Assembly (NCBI RefSeq): GCF_002022275.1 | Contig: NZ_MSDF01000014.1 | Coordinates: 764,883-828,882 of the forward strand | Direction: 5' to 3' | Length of the DNA: 64,000 nt | From: Pseudomonas fluorescens | Lineage (GTDB): Bacteria; Pseudomonadota; Gammaproteobacteria; Pseudomonadales; Pseudomonadaceae | Shown here: one piece after another, positions 28,035 to 37,428 of the stretch | How positions within the stretch are numbered: the first letter of the stretch is position 1 | How the letters are laid out: each line of letters starts with the position of its first letter | The notes under the pieces: generated by a model | Seen by the model: the letters and a program-made list of their open reading frames with translations, nothing else | Databases searched by the model: none | Told to the model about the DNA's origin: nothing | Translations under genes and position numbers: made by a program

Positions 28035-28670
28035 ATGCGTAATCTGATCCTCAGCGCCGCTCTCGTCACTGCCAGCCTCTTCGGCATGACCGCACAAGCT
28101 GCCGACGTGCCGCTTGAAGCCGGTAAAACCTATGTTGAATTGGCCAACCCGGTCCCCGTTTCGGTACCCGGCAAGATCGAAGTGGTGGAGCTGTTCTGGT
28201 ATGGCTGCCCGCATTGCTACGCTTTTGAACCGACCATCAACCCATGGGTTGAAAAACTGCCTTCCGACGTAAACTTCAAACGTATCCCGGCCATGTTCGG
28301 CGGCCCATGGGATGCCCACGGCCAACTGTTCCTGACCCTGGAAGCCATGGGTGTCGAGCACAAGGTTCACAACGCGGTATTCGACGCGATCCAGAAACAA
28401 GGCAAACGCCTGACCAAGCCTGACGAAATGGCTGACTTCGTTGCCACCCAGGGCGTCGACAAAGACAAATTCCTGGCCACCTTCAACTCCTTCGCTATCC
28501 AGGGCCAGATCAAACAGGCCAAGGAACTCGCGCAGAAGTACGGCGTGCAAGGCGTACCGACCATGATCGTCAACGGCAAATACCGCTTTGACCTGGGCAC
28601 CACCGGTGGTCCTGAGCAAACTCTGAACGTTGCCGACCAGCTGATCGCCAAAGAGCGCGCAGCCAAGTAA
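28035..28670 (+). CDS. dsbA: Thiol:disulfide interchange protein DsbA
   Basis: Periplasmic oxidase that forms disulfides in exported proteins, 211 residues. Signal peptide 1-22 (AQAAD), active site Cys58-Pro-His-Cys61 in FWYGCPHCYAF and the cis-Pro loop GVQGVPTMIV. ACAGGAG precedes the ATG. The next gene starts 10 bp after the stop, so dsbA and the three downstream genes may share transcription. Confidence 0.97.
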   Translation: MRNLILSAALVTASLFGMTAQAADVPLEAGKTYVELANPVPVSVPGKIEVVELFWYGCPHCYAFEPTINPWVEKLPSDVNFKRIPAMFGGPWDAHGQLFLTLEAMGVEHKVHNAVFDAIQKQGKRLTKPDEMADFVATQGVDKDKFLATFNSFAIQGQIKQAKELAQKYGVQGVPTMIVNGKYRFDLGTTGGPEQTLNVADQLIAKERAAK

Positions 28671-28680
28671 GGGAGACACC

Positions 28681-29559
28681 ATGCGCCGCTGGGGTACCGA
28701 ACGTGTTGTTGGCCTGCATGATCCGCGGGTCAACGAACATCACCTGGAATCCACAGGCTTGCCGGCAGACAGCCGCTTGCGCCTGCTGAGCTTCAACATC
28801 CAGGTGGGCATCAGTACCGAGAAGTATCGGCACTATCTGACCCGTGGCTGGCAGCACTTGCTGCCGCACAATGGGCGGGCCCTGAACCTGCAAAAGATCG
28901 GCAACCTGCTGAACGACTTCGATTTGGTCGCCCTGCAGGAAGCCGACGGCGGCAGCATACGCTCCGGCTACATCAACCAAGTGGAACACCTGGCCCAACT
29001 GGGTGCTTTCCCGTATTGGTACCAGCAACTCAATCGCAACCTCGGACGCCTGGGCCAGCACAGCAACGGTGTGCTCAGCCGCTTGAAGCCGTGGGCTATC
29101 GAAGATCACCCGTTGCCAGGCCCCAAGGGGCGCGGTGCGATCCTCGTGCGCTTTGGCGAAGGCCCGGAAGCCTTGGTTGTGGTCATGATGCACCTGTCGC
29201 TCGGCTCACGTACGCGCATGATGCAACTGGCCTACATCCGCGAGCTGATCGGCAATTACAAACATCAGGTGCTGATGGGTGACATGAACACCCACGCCAG
29301 CGACCTGTTGCAAAATTCCCCGCTGCGGGACCTCGGGTTACTGGCGCCGCAAGTCGAAGCCACGTTTCCCAGCTGGCGCCCGCAACGCTGTCTTGACCAT
29401 ATCCTGCTCAGCCCGACCCTCACCCTCGAAAGTGTGCAGGTTCTTGCGCAGCCCATCTCCGATCACCTGCCGGTCGCGGTAGAGATTCGTCTGCCGGGTT
29501 CGCTCACGGCTGATGCATACCCCGCGTTGAGCCCAGGCCCTCGCGGACCCCTTGCATGA
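28681..29559 (+). CDS. Endonuclease/exonuclease/phosphatase family protein
   Basis: A 292-residue cytoplasmic protein with the EEP (DNase I-like) fold. Visible metal or catalytic motifs are SFNIQVG (Asn), ALQEADGG (Glu), MMHLSLG (His), MGDMNTHASD (Asp/Asn) and ISDHLPVAVEI (Asp-His). Substrate unknown. Its stop overlaps the start of the diguanylate cyclase by 4 bp (ATGA), so the two are coupled, as PA5488-PA5487. Confidence 0.88.
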   Translation: MRRWGTERVVGLHDPRVNEHHLESTGLPADSRLRLLSFNIQVGISTEKYRHYLTRGWQHLLPHNGRALNLQKIGNLLNDFDLVALQEADGGSIRSGYINQVEHLAQLGAFPYWYQQLNRNLGRLGQHSNGVLSRLKPWAIEDHPLPGPKGRGAILVRFGEGPEALVVVMMHLSLGSRTRMMQLAYIRELIGNYKHQVLMGDMNTHASDLLQNSPLRDLGLLAPQVEATFPSWRPQRCLDHILLSPTLTLESVQVLAQPISDHLPVAVEIRLPGSLTADAYPALSPGPRGPLA

Positions 29560-31628
29560 GCGACGACGCCCAGCGCTGGAAAGAGAAATACCTTAAAAGC
29601 ATCGAGCGCCAAGACAAACTTGAGCGCCGCTGGGCTGCACGCCTCGACCTGCTGCGCCGAGGACTGGTACGCAGCACACTGGCCGCCGAAGGGACGGACC
29701 GCGCGGTCGACCAATGCATGAAAGAGATGCGCGATGTGGTGCGCACCGACGACATGGACGCCGCCCTCGCCGCCTTGCTGCCCCGCCTGGAAAAGGCGGT
29801 GCTCGATTCGGAGCAGCGCCGCGAAACACGGGTCGACCAGATCAGCACCGCACTGACGGCGCTCGTCGCGCAACTGCAGAAATTACCGCTGCCGCGTGAG
29901 GTGGCGCGCCCGCTTAAAACCTTCGCCAAGCAACTGGATGGCCGCGTCGGTCAGGCGCGGGAGATACCGCTGCTGCTCAGTGAGTTGAGCAGCCTGCAAG
30001 GGCAGGCATTGAATAACCTGGAGCCCGAAGGTGAAGCGACACGTGCTGGGCCGGGCCTGTTGCAGCGTCTGTTTGGTGCAAAGGATGTTTCGAACGAAGC
30101 GCTGGTGGTTGAAACCCTTCCACCGGCCACGCCTGTGCCTGTTGCGCCTGTTGCGCCTGTTGCCCCAAAGCCCTTGGCCGAGCCTCAAGCGCCTGCGCAG
30201 TCCGATGAGCTGACAGAAGCCTTGCGCGCCTTTGCGCCGTTGCCGTCACCACCGGCCGCCGCGCCATCCGAGCCGGTTGTGCCTGCCAAGGTGGTAGAGG
30301 TCGCCAGCGAAACGTTTGTCTTTGAGGCGCCTGCTCCAGTGGCAGTCACCGCGCAGCCTGTCGAGGCCCCCGAGCCTGAAGACGCGGAGTCTGTACCAGA
30401 AGAGCCTGCTCCCGAGAGTGCCCTCGCCGCCTTCATCGAAACGCCCGAGGCGCAGGTCGAGACGCCCGATGAAACCCGCATTGGCAGCCTGTCTCTCCCG
30501 CCGGTGCTGGAAGCTGCCGAGCCAGACCCGCAGGCTCTGCAACCCGACGGTATCTACGCCCTGCCCGACTCCCCGGAACCGTCCTACAGTTCCGTCGCCA
30601 AACACATCGAAGACACACTGCTCGGTCTGCTGGAGGACCTGTCTCTGCCCGAGCGCCACCGGCCCCAGGCCGAAGCCATGCGCGAGCGTCTGGCCCATGG
30701 CCTGAACTGGTACGAACTGCTGCCGATCCTCGATGACCTGGCAGTGCTGATGCTGGCGATCACCGACAGCGGTCAGCACGAGTTCGAGGCCTACCTCAAG
30801 CAGCTCAACGAGCGTCTGGAGACGTTCCAGGGCCATCTGCAGGTCGCCAGTGACGGCCATGCCGACAGTAGCTCTGCGGCGCGCGAGCTGGATACGCAGA
30901 TTCGTGAGCAGGTTGATGGTCTGCAAAGCAGCGTGCAGGAGGCGGCCGATCTGGACAGCCTCAAGCACGTGCTGGAAAGCCACCTTGAAGGCTTGCTCGG
31001 CACCATGGACGAACACCAGCAGCAACGTGACCAGCGTGAGCACGAAGTGACTGCACGCCTGAAAAGCCTGGCCGAGCGCGTGGCGAATATGGAGCAGGAA
31101 GCCCTGGGTTATCGCGAGCATCTAGAGGTACAACGCCAGAAAGCCTTGATTGATCCGCTGACCGGCCTGCCCAATCGCGCTGCCTGGAGCGAGCGCCTGG
31201 ACCATGAGGTCAACACCTGGCACCAGCGCGGCAACAGCCTGGCGCTGGCCATGCTGGACCTGGACCATTTCAAGCGCATCAACGACAGCTACGGTCACTT
31301 GGCGGGCGACAAGGTGTTGAAGATCATCGCCAACGTGTTGCGCAGGCGCCTGCGCACCACCGACTTTATCGCGCGTTTTGGCGGTGAAGAGTTTGTACTG
31401 CTGATGCCCGATTCATCTTTGGCCGATGCGCTGGCCGTGGGCGAAGTGCTGCGGGCGGCGATCGAGGCGTGCCCGTTCCACTTCAAGGGCGAGCCGGTCA
31501 CCATTACCGTGTCGATGGGTGTGGCGCAGTTTCAGCCGGGCGAGCGCAGTGATCTGGCGCTCAAACGCGCCGACGAAGCGCTTTACCGGGCCAAGGCGGC
31601 AGGGCGTAACCAGGTGCTGCCAGCGTAA
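29556..31628 (+). CDS. dgcH: Diguanylate cyclase DgcH-like (GGDEF)
   Basis: Cytoplasmic c-di-GMP synthase of 690 residues. The N-terminal part is helical, followed by a long Pro/Ala/Glu-rich linker (about 185-330) and a coiled-coil region (about 400-525). The C-terminal GGDEF domain has DPLTGLPNRAAW at its start and the active signature GGEEF (609-613). The inhibitory I-site is intact, RTTD at about 600-603. No membrane segment or known sensor domain is seen. Start is fixed by ATGA overlap with the EEP gene. The symbol follows synteny with PA5487. Confidence 0.88.
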   Translation: MSDDAQRWKEKYLKSIERQDKLERRWAARLDLLRRGLVRSTLAAEGTDRAVDQCMKEMRDVVRTDDMDAALAALLPRLEKAVLDSEQRRETRVDQISTALTALVAQLQKLPLPREVARPLKTFAKQLDGRVGQAREIPLLLSELSSLQGQALNNLEPEGEATRAGPGLLQRLFGAKDVSNEALVVETLPPATPVPVAPVAPVAPKPLAEPQAPAQSDELTEALRAFAPLPSPPAAAPSEPVVPAKVVEVASETFVFEAPAPVAVTAQPVEAPEPEDAESVPEEPAPESALAAFIETPEAQVETPDETRIGSLSLPPVLEAAEPDPQALQPDGIYALPDSPEPSYSSVAKHIEDTLLGLLEDLSLPERHRPQAEAMRERLAHGLNWYELLPILDDLAVLMLAITDSGQHEFEAYLKQLNERLETFQGHLQVASDGHADSSSAARELDTQIREQVDGLQSSVQEAADLDSLKHVLESHLEGLLGTMDEHQQQRDQREHEVTARLKSLAERVANMEQEALGYREHLEVQRQKALIDPLTGLPNRAAWSERLDHEVNTWHQRGNSLALAMLDLDHFKRINDSYGHLAGDKVLKIIANVLRRRLRTTDFIARFGGEEFVLLMPDSSLADALAVGEVLRAAIEACPFHFKGEPVTITVSMGVAQFQPGERSDLALKRADEALYRAKAAGRNQVLPA

Positions 31629-31716
31629 AAGATGTTCCATTTTGTGATTTGACCGACGGGCCACAAACGGTACGTTACACTGTTGCATTATCGTCTTCAG
31701 CGTAATGTGATCCGTC

Positions 31717-32493
31717 ATGAAATCCTTGTACTTCGCCTTTGCATTTCTTCTGCTCGCCGGCTGCGCCAGTGGCCCGCGACTGAACACCAGCCACCCTTCG
31801 GTCAACCACGACAACCGCGTGCAATTCGTCGTCGTCCATTACACCTCCACCAACCTTGAACGCTCCCTGGCGCTGTTGACTCACGGCCAGGTCAGCAGCC
31901 ATTACCTGATCGGCGACGACGCCTCGGGCACCATCTACAAGCTGGTGGACGAGAGCCAGCGCGCCTGGCACGCCGGTGAAAGCGAGTGGATGGGCCGCAC
32001 CTGGCTCAACTCCAGCTCCATCGGCATCGAGATTGTTAATCCCGGGTATCAGGACACGCCGAAAGGCCGGGTCTGGTTCCCATACTCCGAGCCGCAGGTG
32101 CAGTCGCTGATCGTGCTGCTCAAAGACATCAGCAAGCGCAATGGCATCGACCCCAAGAACATCATTGGCCACAGCGACATCGCGCCGCTGCGCAAGCTCG
32201 ACCCGGGTCCGTTGTTCCCGTGGAAACGGTTGGCGGCTGAAGGTTTAGGGGTTTGGCCGGATGCTCAAGCGGTTGCTCGCTTCCAGGTGCAGTACACCAC
32301 CGAGTTGCCGAGCATCCTCTGGTTCCAGGAAGAGCTGGCGCGCCTGGGTTACCAGACACCACAGACCGGTGAGTTGGACGTCGCCACGCGCCACGTGATC
32401 GCCGCGTTCCAGATGCATTTCCGGCCGTCGCTGTTTGATGGCACGCCGGATGCTGAAAGTGCCGCAATCCTGCGCGCCTTGAACCGCACCTAA
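31717..32493 (+). CDS. ampDh2: N-acetylmuramoyl-L-alanine amidase, lipoprotein (AmpDh2-like)
   Basis: Zinc amidase that cuts the peptide stem from peptidoglycan, 258 residues. The lipobox LLLAGC puts it on a membrane facing the periplasm. The amidase_2 domain has zinc ligands in VVVHYTS (His), RAWHAG (His) and IGHSDIAPLRKLDPG (His/Asp, ending in the Lys-Asp-Pro-Gly signature). The C-terminal 70 residues (LARLGYQTPQTGELDVATRHVIAAFQMHFRP) form a peptidoglycan-binding domain. Synteny fits PA5485 ampDh2. Confidence 0.92.
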   Translation: MKSLYFAFAFLLLAGCASGPRLNTSHPSVNHDNRVQFVVVHYTSTNLERSLALLTHGQVSSHYLIGDDASGTIYKLVDESQRAWHAGESEWMGRTWLNSSSIGIEIVNPGYQDTPKGRVWFPYSEPQVQSLIVLLKDISKRNGIDPKNIIGHSDIAPLRKLDPGPLFPWKRLAAEGLGVWPDAQAVARFQVQYTTELPSILWFQEELARLGYQTPQTGELDVATRHVIAAFQMHFRPSLFDGTPDAESAAILRALNRT

Positions 32494-32511
32494 AGACAAA
32501 AATCAATCCAG

Positions 32512-32602
32512 TGTGGGAGCGGGCTTGCGCGCGATTACGGGGAGTGTCAGCCAATACATTCTTGGCTGAACCACCGCAATCGCGGGCAAGCCCGCTCCCA
32601 CA
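32512..32602. repeat. REPIN (GCGGGCTTGCTCGCGA type, variant)
   Basis: Inverted REP pair starting TGTGGGAGCGGGCTTGCGCG and ending CTCCCACA, followed by a T run at 32603-32609. It lies between the convergent ampDh2 and kinB genes and could also act as a terminator for ampDh2. Confidence 0.88.
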
Positions 32603-32622
32603 TTTTTTTGCAACCTGCCAAA

Positions 32623-34410
32623 TTACAGCGGCAACGCCATATAGAACTGCGTACCCTGCCCCGGCCGCGAATACACACCCATACGGCCGCCGTGCAGTTG
32701 CACGATCTCTTTGCACAGCGCCAAGCCCAGGCCAGCGCCGCCTTTCTTGCGGCCCACCTGCACGAAGGGCTCGAAGATCCGGCCCTGCTGACCGTACGCA
32801 ATACCCTCGCCGTTATCCTCGACGCTGATAATCACCCGTTCGCCATGGCGGCGCGCCTGCAAGCGGATTTGCCCGCCATTGGCGGTGTGCCGCAGGGCGT
32901 TGGCCAGCAGGTTGTCGAGCACCCGCTCCAGCTGAGCCTGGTCGGCATACAGGCGGGGCAAGTCCGATTGAGCTTCCACCAGCAGTTCGATGTGCTGCGC
33001 GTTCGCCATCTCTGTGAATCGGGCGCGTGCGTGCTCCAGCAAGTCGGTAACGTCGCAGGGCCCCAGGGTGAGTTTTTGCAGGCCGTTCTGGTAGCGAGAA
33101 AAATTGAGGAGGTCGTTGATCAGCTGCATCAAGCGCTGCATTTCCTCGTTGACCGTATCCAGCAGGTCCGCTTCACGGGATTCGGCCGGAAACTTCGCGC
33201 GCTCGCGGAACAGGCCGAAGGCCATGTGCATGCCAGTCACCGGCGTTCGCAGTTCGTGAGAGGCGCGCAACACGAACTCGCTGCGTACGCGCTCGAAGGC
33301 GCGTTGTTCGGTGACGTCATGCAGCACCATCACCGCGCCCAGAATATGCCCTTGGGTATGGCTGACCGGCGTGAGGCTGTAGGTCAGCAGACGCAGTTCG
33401 CCGTCCACTTCCACTTCCAGGTCTTCCGGCGCCCGCTCCAGGTTGCCGCCGCGCAGCACCAGTTGCAGTTGTTCATCCATTTCCGGGCGGCCCAGCGCCT
33501 CACCCAGGCCTTGGCCGAGCCGCGCCTCGTCCCAGCCCAGTTGACGCTGTGCCACAGGGTTGAGGTGCTCAAGGCGGCCTTGGCGGTCGATCATCAGCAA
33601 GCCGTCGTCGATGCTGTCGAGTACAGCTTGCAGGCGTTGCTGGCCTGCCAGCAATTCGTCGACGTTGGTGGCCTGATGCTGGCGCAGCGCCTCGGCCATG
33701 ATCCCGAAGCGGCGCGTCAACTGGTTCATCTCCGCCGCCGAGGATATCGGCAGCGTCACTTCGAAATCACCCTGGCCGATCTTGTCCGCTGCCTTGGCCA
33801 GCGCTTCGATGGGCCCGCCGAAGCGCCGCGCGATGCCGTGGGCCGTGACAAAACCGATGATCAATACCGCAAGCCCCACCAACCCCAGCAGACCGGCAAT
33901 CAGCAGGGCGCGTTCGCGGGATTTGTGCTCGCTGTTACTGATGTTTTCCAAGGCCATCTTGTGCTCGGCAATCAAGCCGTTGCGCAGCACGTTGAAGGTC
34001 TCGGTGAGTTTTTCCTTGCTGCCCGGCGGCGGTGACGCCTGTTGGGACTCGCCGAACGCTTCCAGCAGGTTCTGGTAATTGGTGTGGGCCTGGCTGAAAC
34101 CATGGCTGTTGCCATCGTTCTGCTCGTGAGCGATGCCTTGGTCGAGCAGGTCAAAATAACGCTGTTTCGAAGCTTGCAGCGCCTCGGGGTCGGGGCGCTT
34201 CTCCAGCATCATGATCAACTGATCGCCCAGGCTCTGGCGCAGTTTCAGCCCCAGGTCCAGGGTGATGAAGTTGCTGCGGATCAGCGACTCCTGCGTCTTG
34301 GCCATTTGCATGACGCTGACCAGGCCCAGGATCAAACCCAGCAGGGCGACGGTGATCAGCGCTGAGATACTCAGGAACAACCGAGTGCGCAGTTTCATCG
34401 CAAGCTTCAT
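32623..34410 (-). CDS. kinB: Sensor histidine kinase KinB
   Basis: Inner-membrane sensor partner of AlgB, 595 residues. A helix (about 10-32), a periplasmic helical domain (about 33-165), a second helix (about 167-190), HAMP, then a PAS domain (about 255-365). The kinase core has the phospho-acceptor His in SHELRTPVTGM, then an ATPase domain with N and G boxes (NLLANALRHTA, EDNGEGIA, GAGLGLALCKEIV). In P. aeruginosa KinB acts as a phosphatase on AlgB and represses alginate. It follows algB by 10 bp. ATG 34398 is an alternative start. Confidence 0.95.
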   Translation of the reverse strand: MKLAMKLRTRLFLSISALITVALLGLILGLVSVMQMAKTQESLIRSNFITLDLGLKLRQSLGDQLIMMLEKRPDPEALQASKQRYFDLLDQGIAHEQNDGNSHGFSQAHTNYQNLLEAFGESQQASPPPGSKEKLTETFNVLRNGLIAEHKMALENISNSEHKSRERALLIAGLLGLVGLAVLIIGFVTAHGIARRFGGPIEALAKAADKIGQGDFEVTLPISSAAEMNQLTRRFGIMAEALRQHQATNVDELLAGQQRLQAVLDSIDDGLLMIDRQGRLEHLNPVAQRQLGWDEARLGQGLGEALGRPEMDEQLQLVLRGGNLERAPEDLEVEVDGELRLLTYSLTPVSHTQGHILGAVMVLHDVTEQRAFERVRSEFVLRASHELRTPVTGMHMAFGLFRERAKFPAESREADLLDTVNEEMQRLMQLINDLLNFSRYQNGLQKLTLGPCDVTDLLEHARARFTEMANAQHIELLVEAQSDLPRLYADQAQLERVLDNLLANALRHTANGGQIRLQARRHGERVIISVEDNGEGIAYGQQGRIFEPFVQVGRKKGGAGLGLALCKEIVQLHGGRMGVYSRPGQGTQFYMALPL

Positions 34411-34420
34411 AGGGTCCAGC

Positions 34421-35767
34421 TCACAGGTTGTACTGTTTACGTTTGCGGTACAGGGTCGACGCGTCGATACCCAGGGTGCGGGCCGCCTGGTCCAGCGTGT
34501 CGCTGGTGGCGAGCACGGCGCCGATGTGCGCTTTCTCCAGCTCGTCCAGGCTTAACGCTGCGCCAATACGCGGGGCGTTGTTGGTCGGTTGCTCGGCCAT
34601 GCCGAGGTGGCTGATTTCGACCTTCTCCTGTGGGCAAATGATGCTGGCCCGCTCCACCACGTTACGCAGTTCACGGATATTGCCCGGCCAGCGGTAGTTG
34701 AGCAGCGCTTCGCGCGCTTCATCACTGAAACCCCGCGCAGGCCTGGCGTATTCCTTGACGAAACGCGCCAAAAAGCGATCGGCCAGCGTCAGGATGTCTT
34801 CACTGCGCTCGCGCAGCGGCGGCAGGTGCAAGGTGATGACGTTGAGGCGGTACAGCAAGTCTTCACGGAAGCGGCCGTCGCGCACCATGTCTTCCAGGTT
34901 CAGGTTGGTGGCCGCAAGGATGCGTACGTCGGCGCGGCGGGTGACCGGGTCGCCCACACGCTCGTATTCCTTGTCCTGGATAAAACGCAGCAACTTGGGT
35001 TGCAACGTGAGTGGAAAATCGCCGATTTCATCGAGAAACAGCGTGCCGCCATCCGCCTGGTTGACGCGTCCCAGGGTGCTTTCGCTGGCGCCGGTAAACG
35101 CGCCGCGACTGTGGCCGAACAGCTCGCTTTCCATCAACTCCGCCGTCAGCGACGGGCAGTTAATTGTCACGCAGGATTTCTTCGAGCGCTTGCTCCAGCC
35201 GTGAATGGCGCGAGCCAACTCACCTTTACCGGTACCGGATTCGCCGAGGATCAAGATGTTGGCGTCGGTACCGGCCACCTGGCGCGCAGTTTCCAGCACC
35301 ACCATCATTGCCGGGCTGTGGGAGTCGAGACCGTCTTTGGGTTGGCGCACTTCACCTTCGAGCGCTTCGAGGCGCGCCGAGAGCTGGCGCACTTCCAGCT
35401 GCTTGGCGGTGGCCAGGCGCAATTGATCTGGGCTGCACGGCTTCACCAGGTAATCAGCGGCGCCCGCCTGGATCGCGTCGACGGCGGTGTCCACAGCCGA
35501 GTGCGCGGTCACAATCACGACGCGCATCCATGGCGCCTGAATACGCATCTGGGCCAACACATCCAGGCCATTGTCTTCGCCCAGACGCAGGTCCAGGAAG
35601 CACAGGTCGAACACTTGGCGCTGCATCAGGGCATCGGCTTGAGCAGCGCTGTTGGCGGTGGCGACGGTGTAGCCTTCATCTTCCAGGCAATAACGGAAGG
35701 TGCGGAGGATCGCGGATTCGTCATCCACTAAAAGAATGCGGCCTTGAAGTTCCTTGGCTGATTCCAT
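34421..35767 (-). CDS. algB: NtrC-family response regulator AlgB
   Basis: Activator of alginate genes and other targets, 448 residues. Receiver domain 8-120 with phospho-acceptor Asp59 (FLDLRLG). The AAA+ domain has Walker A GESGTGKGE, the sigma-54 contact loop GAFTGA intact, Walker B GGTLFLDEIGD and the R-finger region. The C-terminal Fis-type helix-turn-helix is at about 410-445 (LDQAARTLGIDASTLYRKRK). First gene of algB-kinB, divergent from the operon that begins at 36150. Confidence 0.97.
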   Translation of the reverse strand: MESAKELQGRILLVDDESAILRTFRYCLEDEGYTVATANSAAQADALMQRQVFDLCFLDLRLGEDNGLDVLAQMRIQAPWMRVVIVTAHSAVDTAVDAIQAGAADYLVKPCSPDQLRLATAKQLEVRQLSARLEALEGEVRQPKDGLDSHSPAMMVVLETARQVAGTDANILILGESGTGKGELARAIHGWSKRSKKSCVTINCPSLTAELMESELFGHSRGAFTGASESTLGRVNQADGGTLFLDEIGDFPLTLQPKLLRFIQDKEYERVGDPVTRRADVRILAATNLNLEDMVRDGRFREDLLYRLNVITLHLPPLRERSEDILTLADRFLARFVKEYARPARGFSDEAREALLNYRWPGNIRELRNVVERASIICPQEKVEISHLGMAEQPTNNAPRIGAALSLDELEKAHIGAVLATSDTLDQAARTLGIDASTLYRKRKQYNL

Positions 35768-36086
35768 CTGTCCCGCGCTCCTTAACTATGAATGATGGTG
35801 ATTAGTCCCGGAATAATCGGGCAAGTTGCATGGTTTATTCTGATTCATAAAAGGCATCTTCGCGCAGGTATCTGCGCATCCTCCTACGAACCCCCCGCCT
35901 AGTGGCGTTTTCATGCCTTCTTGCCACTTCGGCAATGCGTTACTTGCTTTCGATCCCTTGACCCGACCACTGACCATCGTGCATTTCGCACGGCCAGGAT
36001 AGGCCCATCGTGCAGGATGCTGGGTGAGGCAATCTTGAATCGATCATAAATAATTGATTTTATTGAGATTTATTTTGTAAAAAAAC
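35768..36086. other. Intergenic region upstream of algB
   Basis: No convincing gene. The short open frames here have no ribosome site and no recognisable product. The stretch must hold the algB promoter. It includes an AT-rich part near 36040-36085 just before the sigma-54 motif, where an activator or IHF could bind; no specific box was identified. Confidence 0.6.
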
Positions 36087-36102
36087 TGGCATGCACTCTG
36101 CA
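36087..36102 (+). promoter_or_regulatory. Sigma-54 (RpoN) promoter candidate
   Basis: TGGCATGCACTCTGCA fits the -24/-12 consensus TGGCAC-N5-TTGCA, with the invariant GG (36088-36089) and GC (36100-36101) exactly 10 bp apart. Transcription would start near 36112, about 38 nt before the first gene of the operon at 36150. Confidence 0.65.
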
Positions 36103-36149
36103 ATATCTCTCCCAACGAACAAATAATCAGAATGCGGGAGACACACAGC

Positions 36150-36437
36150 ATGACTCGCCAAGGCCTCAGCCAATTTCGTGTATCGCCACTGCGCTTGCAG
36201 CAAGGCCTGTTCGCCAGCCTGGCGTTGATGGTCACCTTGATTGCCGGTCAGCAGATGCAGCATTGGCAGCAGAGCGCGCAGCAAGTCCCGCAATTTGAGC
36301 GTCCAGTAATGACCCAAACCCATTTCCGTTCCGTTGGCAGCGTGACTGCCGCCGACGTGACTGCCCCGCAATTGAGAGTGGCTGACCAGGATTCGACCCT
36401 GGCCGAACTGCCCGCTCAAGAGCGCTGGGTGTTCTAG
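36150..36437 (+). CDS. Small membrane protein of unknown function (PA5482-like)
   Basis: A 95-residue protein with a basic N-terminus (1-20), one membrane helix (about 23-41, LFASLALMVTLIAG) and a polar C-terminal tail rich in Gln, Thr and Asp. GCGGGAG upstream supports the ATG at 36150; an ATG 18 bp earlier is also in frame. First gene behind the sigma-54 promoter candidate and divergent from algB. No family function known to me. Confidence 0.75.
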   Translation: MTRQGLSQFRVSPLRLQQGLFASLALMVTLIAGQQMQHWQQSAQQVPQFERPVMTQTHFRSVGSVTAADVTAPQLRVADQDSTLAELPAQERWVF

Positions 36438-36514
36438 GCAATAAAAGGTCGCTTGTGTTGAGCGGCTGTACGGCACTACCGCTGTTACCTCTATAAGAGC
36501 TAAGGAGAATCACC

Positions 36515-36679
36515 ATGTTGAGTTGGGCAATCACATTTCTGATCATCGCCATTGTGGCTGCAGTCCTGGGCTTCGGTGGTATCGCTGGCACCGCCACGGG
36601 TATCGCCAAGATCCTGTTTGTCGTCTTCCTGGTGATGTTCATCGCTTCGTTCTTCTTTGGTCGTCGCGGCCGAGGCTGA
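36515..36679 (+). CDS. DUF1328 small membrane protein (YtjA-like)
   Basis: A 54-residue protein made of two hydrophobic helices, beginning [20 protein letters not shown] and ending in a basic tail, FFGRRGRG. It fits the DUF1328/YtjA family. TAAGGAGAA precedes the ATG by 6 bp. The next gene starts 2 bp after its stop, so DUF1328 and the lysozyme inhibitor are co-translated. Family members are often envelope-stress induced; function unknown. Confidence 0.9.
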   Translation: MLSWAITFLIIAIVAAVLGFGGIAGTATGIAKILFVVFLVMFIASFFFGRRGRG

Positions 36680-36681
36680 AT

Positions 36682-37149
36682 ATGACCACCCTGACCCTCA
36701 AAACCATTGCTGCCGCCCTGCTTCTGGGCGGCAGCGGTCTGGTGATGGCCGCCAATGACGGCCAGACCCGGGCCAACGAATTGCTGACCTCGGACCCGCA
36801 GTTTCGCGAGACCTGGCAAGGCGTGGTGAAGAAAGAAGAACGCCTGCCGGAATGGGTGATGAACCTGTCGGGCACGGCCGATCAAATGAATGCCGTGGAA
36901 GAAGATGGCGACAAGTACTTGGTCGGGCCGCTCTGCGAAACCGCTGACACCTGCCTGAACAAGCGCCTGATCGTTGCCTTCAGCTACGACAAGAAAGATG
37001 CCTACGCCATGTTGGTGCAAGTCCCGGCCGGTTTGCCGTCGGACAAGTCGCCCACGCGGCACGCCGATTACCGGTTCCTCGGTAAGCCGAATGAAGGCAT
37101 GCAAAAGCTGCTCATGGAGCAGCTGAAGAAAGACCCGAATTGGTACTAG
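36682..37149 (+). CDS. Ivy-family inhibitor of C-type lysozyme
   Basis: Periplasmic protein of 155 residues. Signal peptide about 1-22 (VMAAND), then an Ivy domain with RLPEWVMNLSGTA and the disulfide loop CETADTC, which corresponds to the CKPHDC loop that plugs lysozyme's active site in E. coli Ivy. The loop lacks the central His here, so inhibition strength may differ. ATG 36682 is 2 bp from the stop of the DUF1328 gene. It probably protects peptidoglycan from host or own lytic enzymes. PA5481 holds the same place. Confidence 0.85.
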   Translation: MTTLTLKTIAAALLLGGSGLVMAANDGQTRANELLTSDPQFRETWQGVVKKEERLPEWVMNLSGTADQMNAVEEDGDKYLVGPLCETADTCLNKRLIVAFSYDKKDAYAMLVQVPAGLPSDKSPTRHADYRFLGKPNEGMQKLLMEQLKKDPNWY

Positions 37150-37337
37150 GTTCCGTCTGACGCATGTCAACGGGACTGGCGTCCATAGGAAGAAGCCCCT
37201 CGCTTCTTTCTGTCTGCGTTGCCCGCCAAGGGCAATGCATGACCAGGGGGTCGGGTTGCTCTGATCGATCAAGGTCGGCGTGACCTACGGGTACAGGGAG
37301 TGCCTGCGCAAGGGCCGGGTCAGGTGAAAAGCTGCGA

Positions 37338-37374
37338 CGCAAGTTCACAAGTCCTCAAGCTTGCTGAACTTGCG
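37338..37374. repeat. 10-bp inverted repeat in the gap after the Ivy gene
   Basis: CGCAAGTTCA (37338-37347) and its complement (37365-37374) enclose a 17-nt loop. There is no T run. The rest of 37150-37428 shows no gene. Confidence 0.5.
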
Positions 37375-37428
37375 ACGGGCTTACCGCTCTTATTCCTCGC
37401 GTCTCATAGCACCTGCATCTCATACCGC

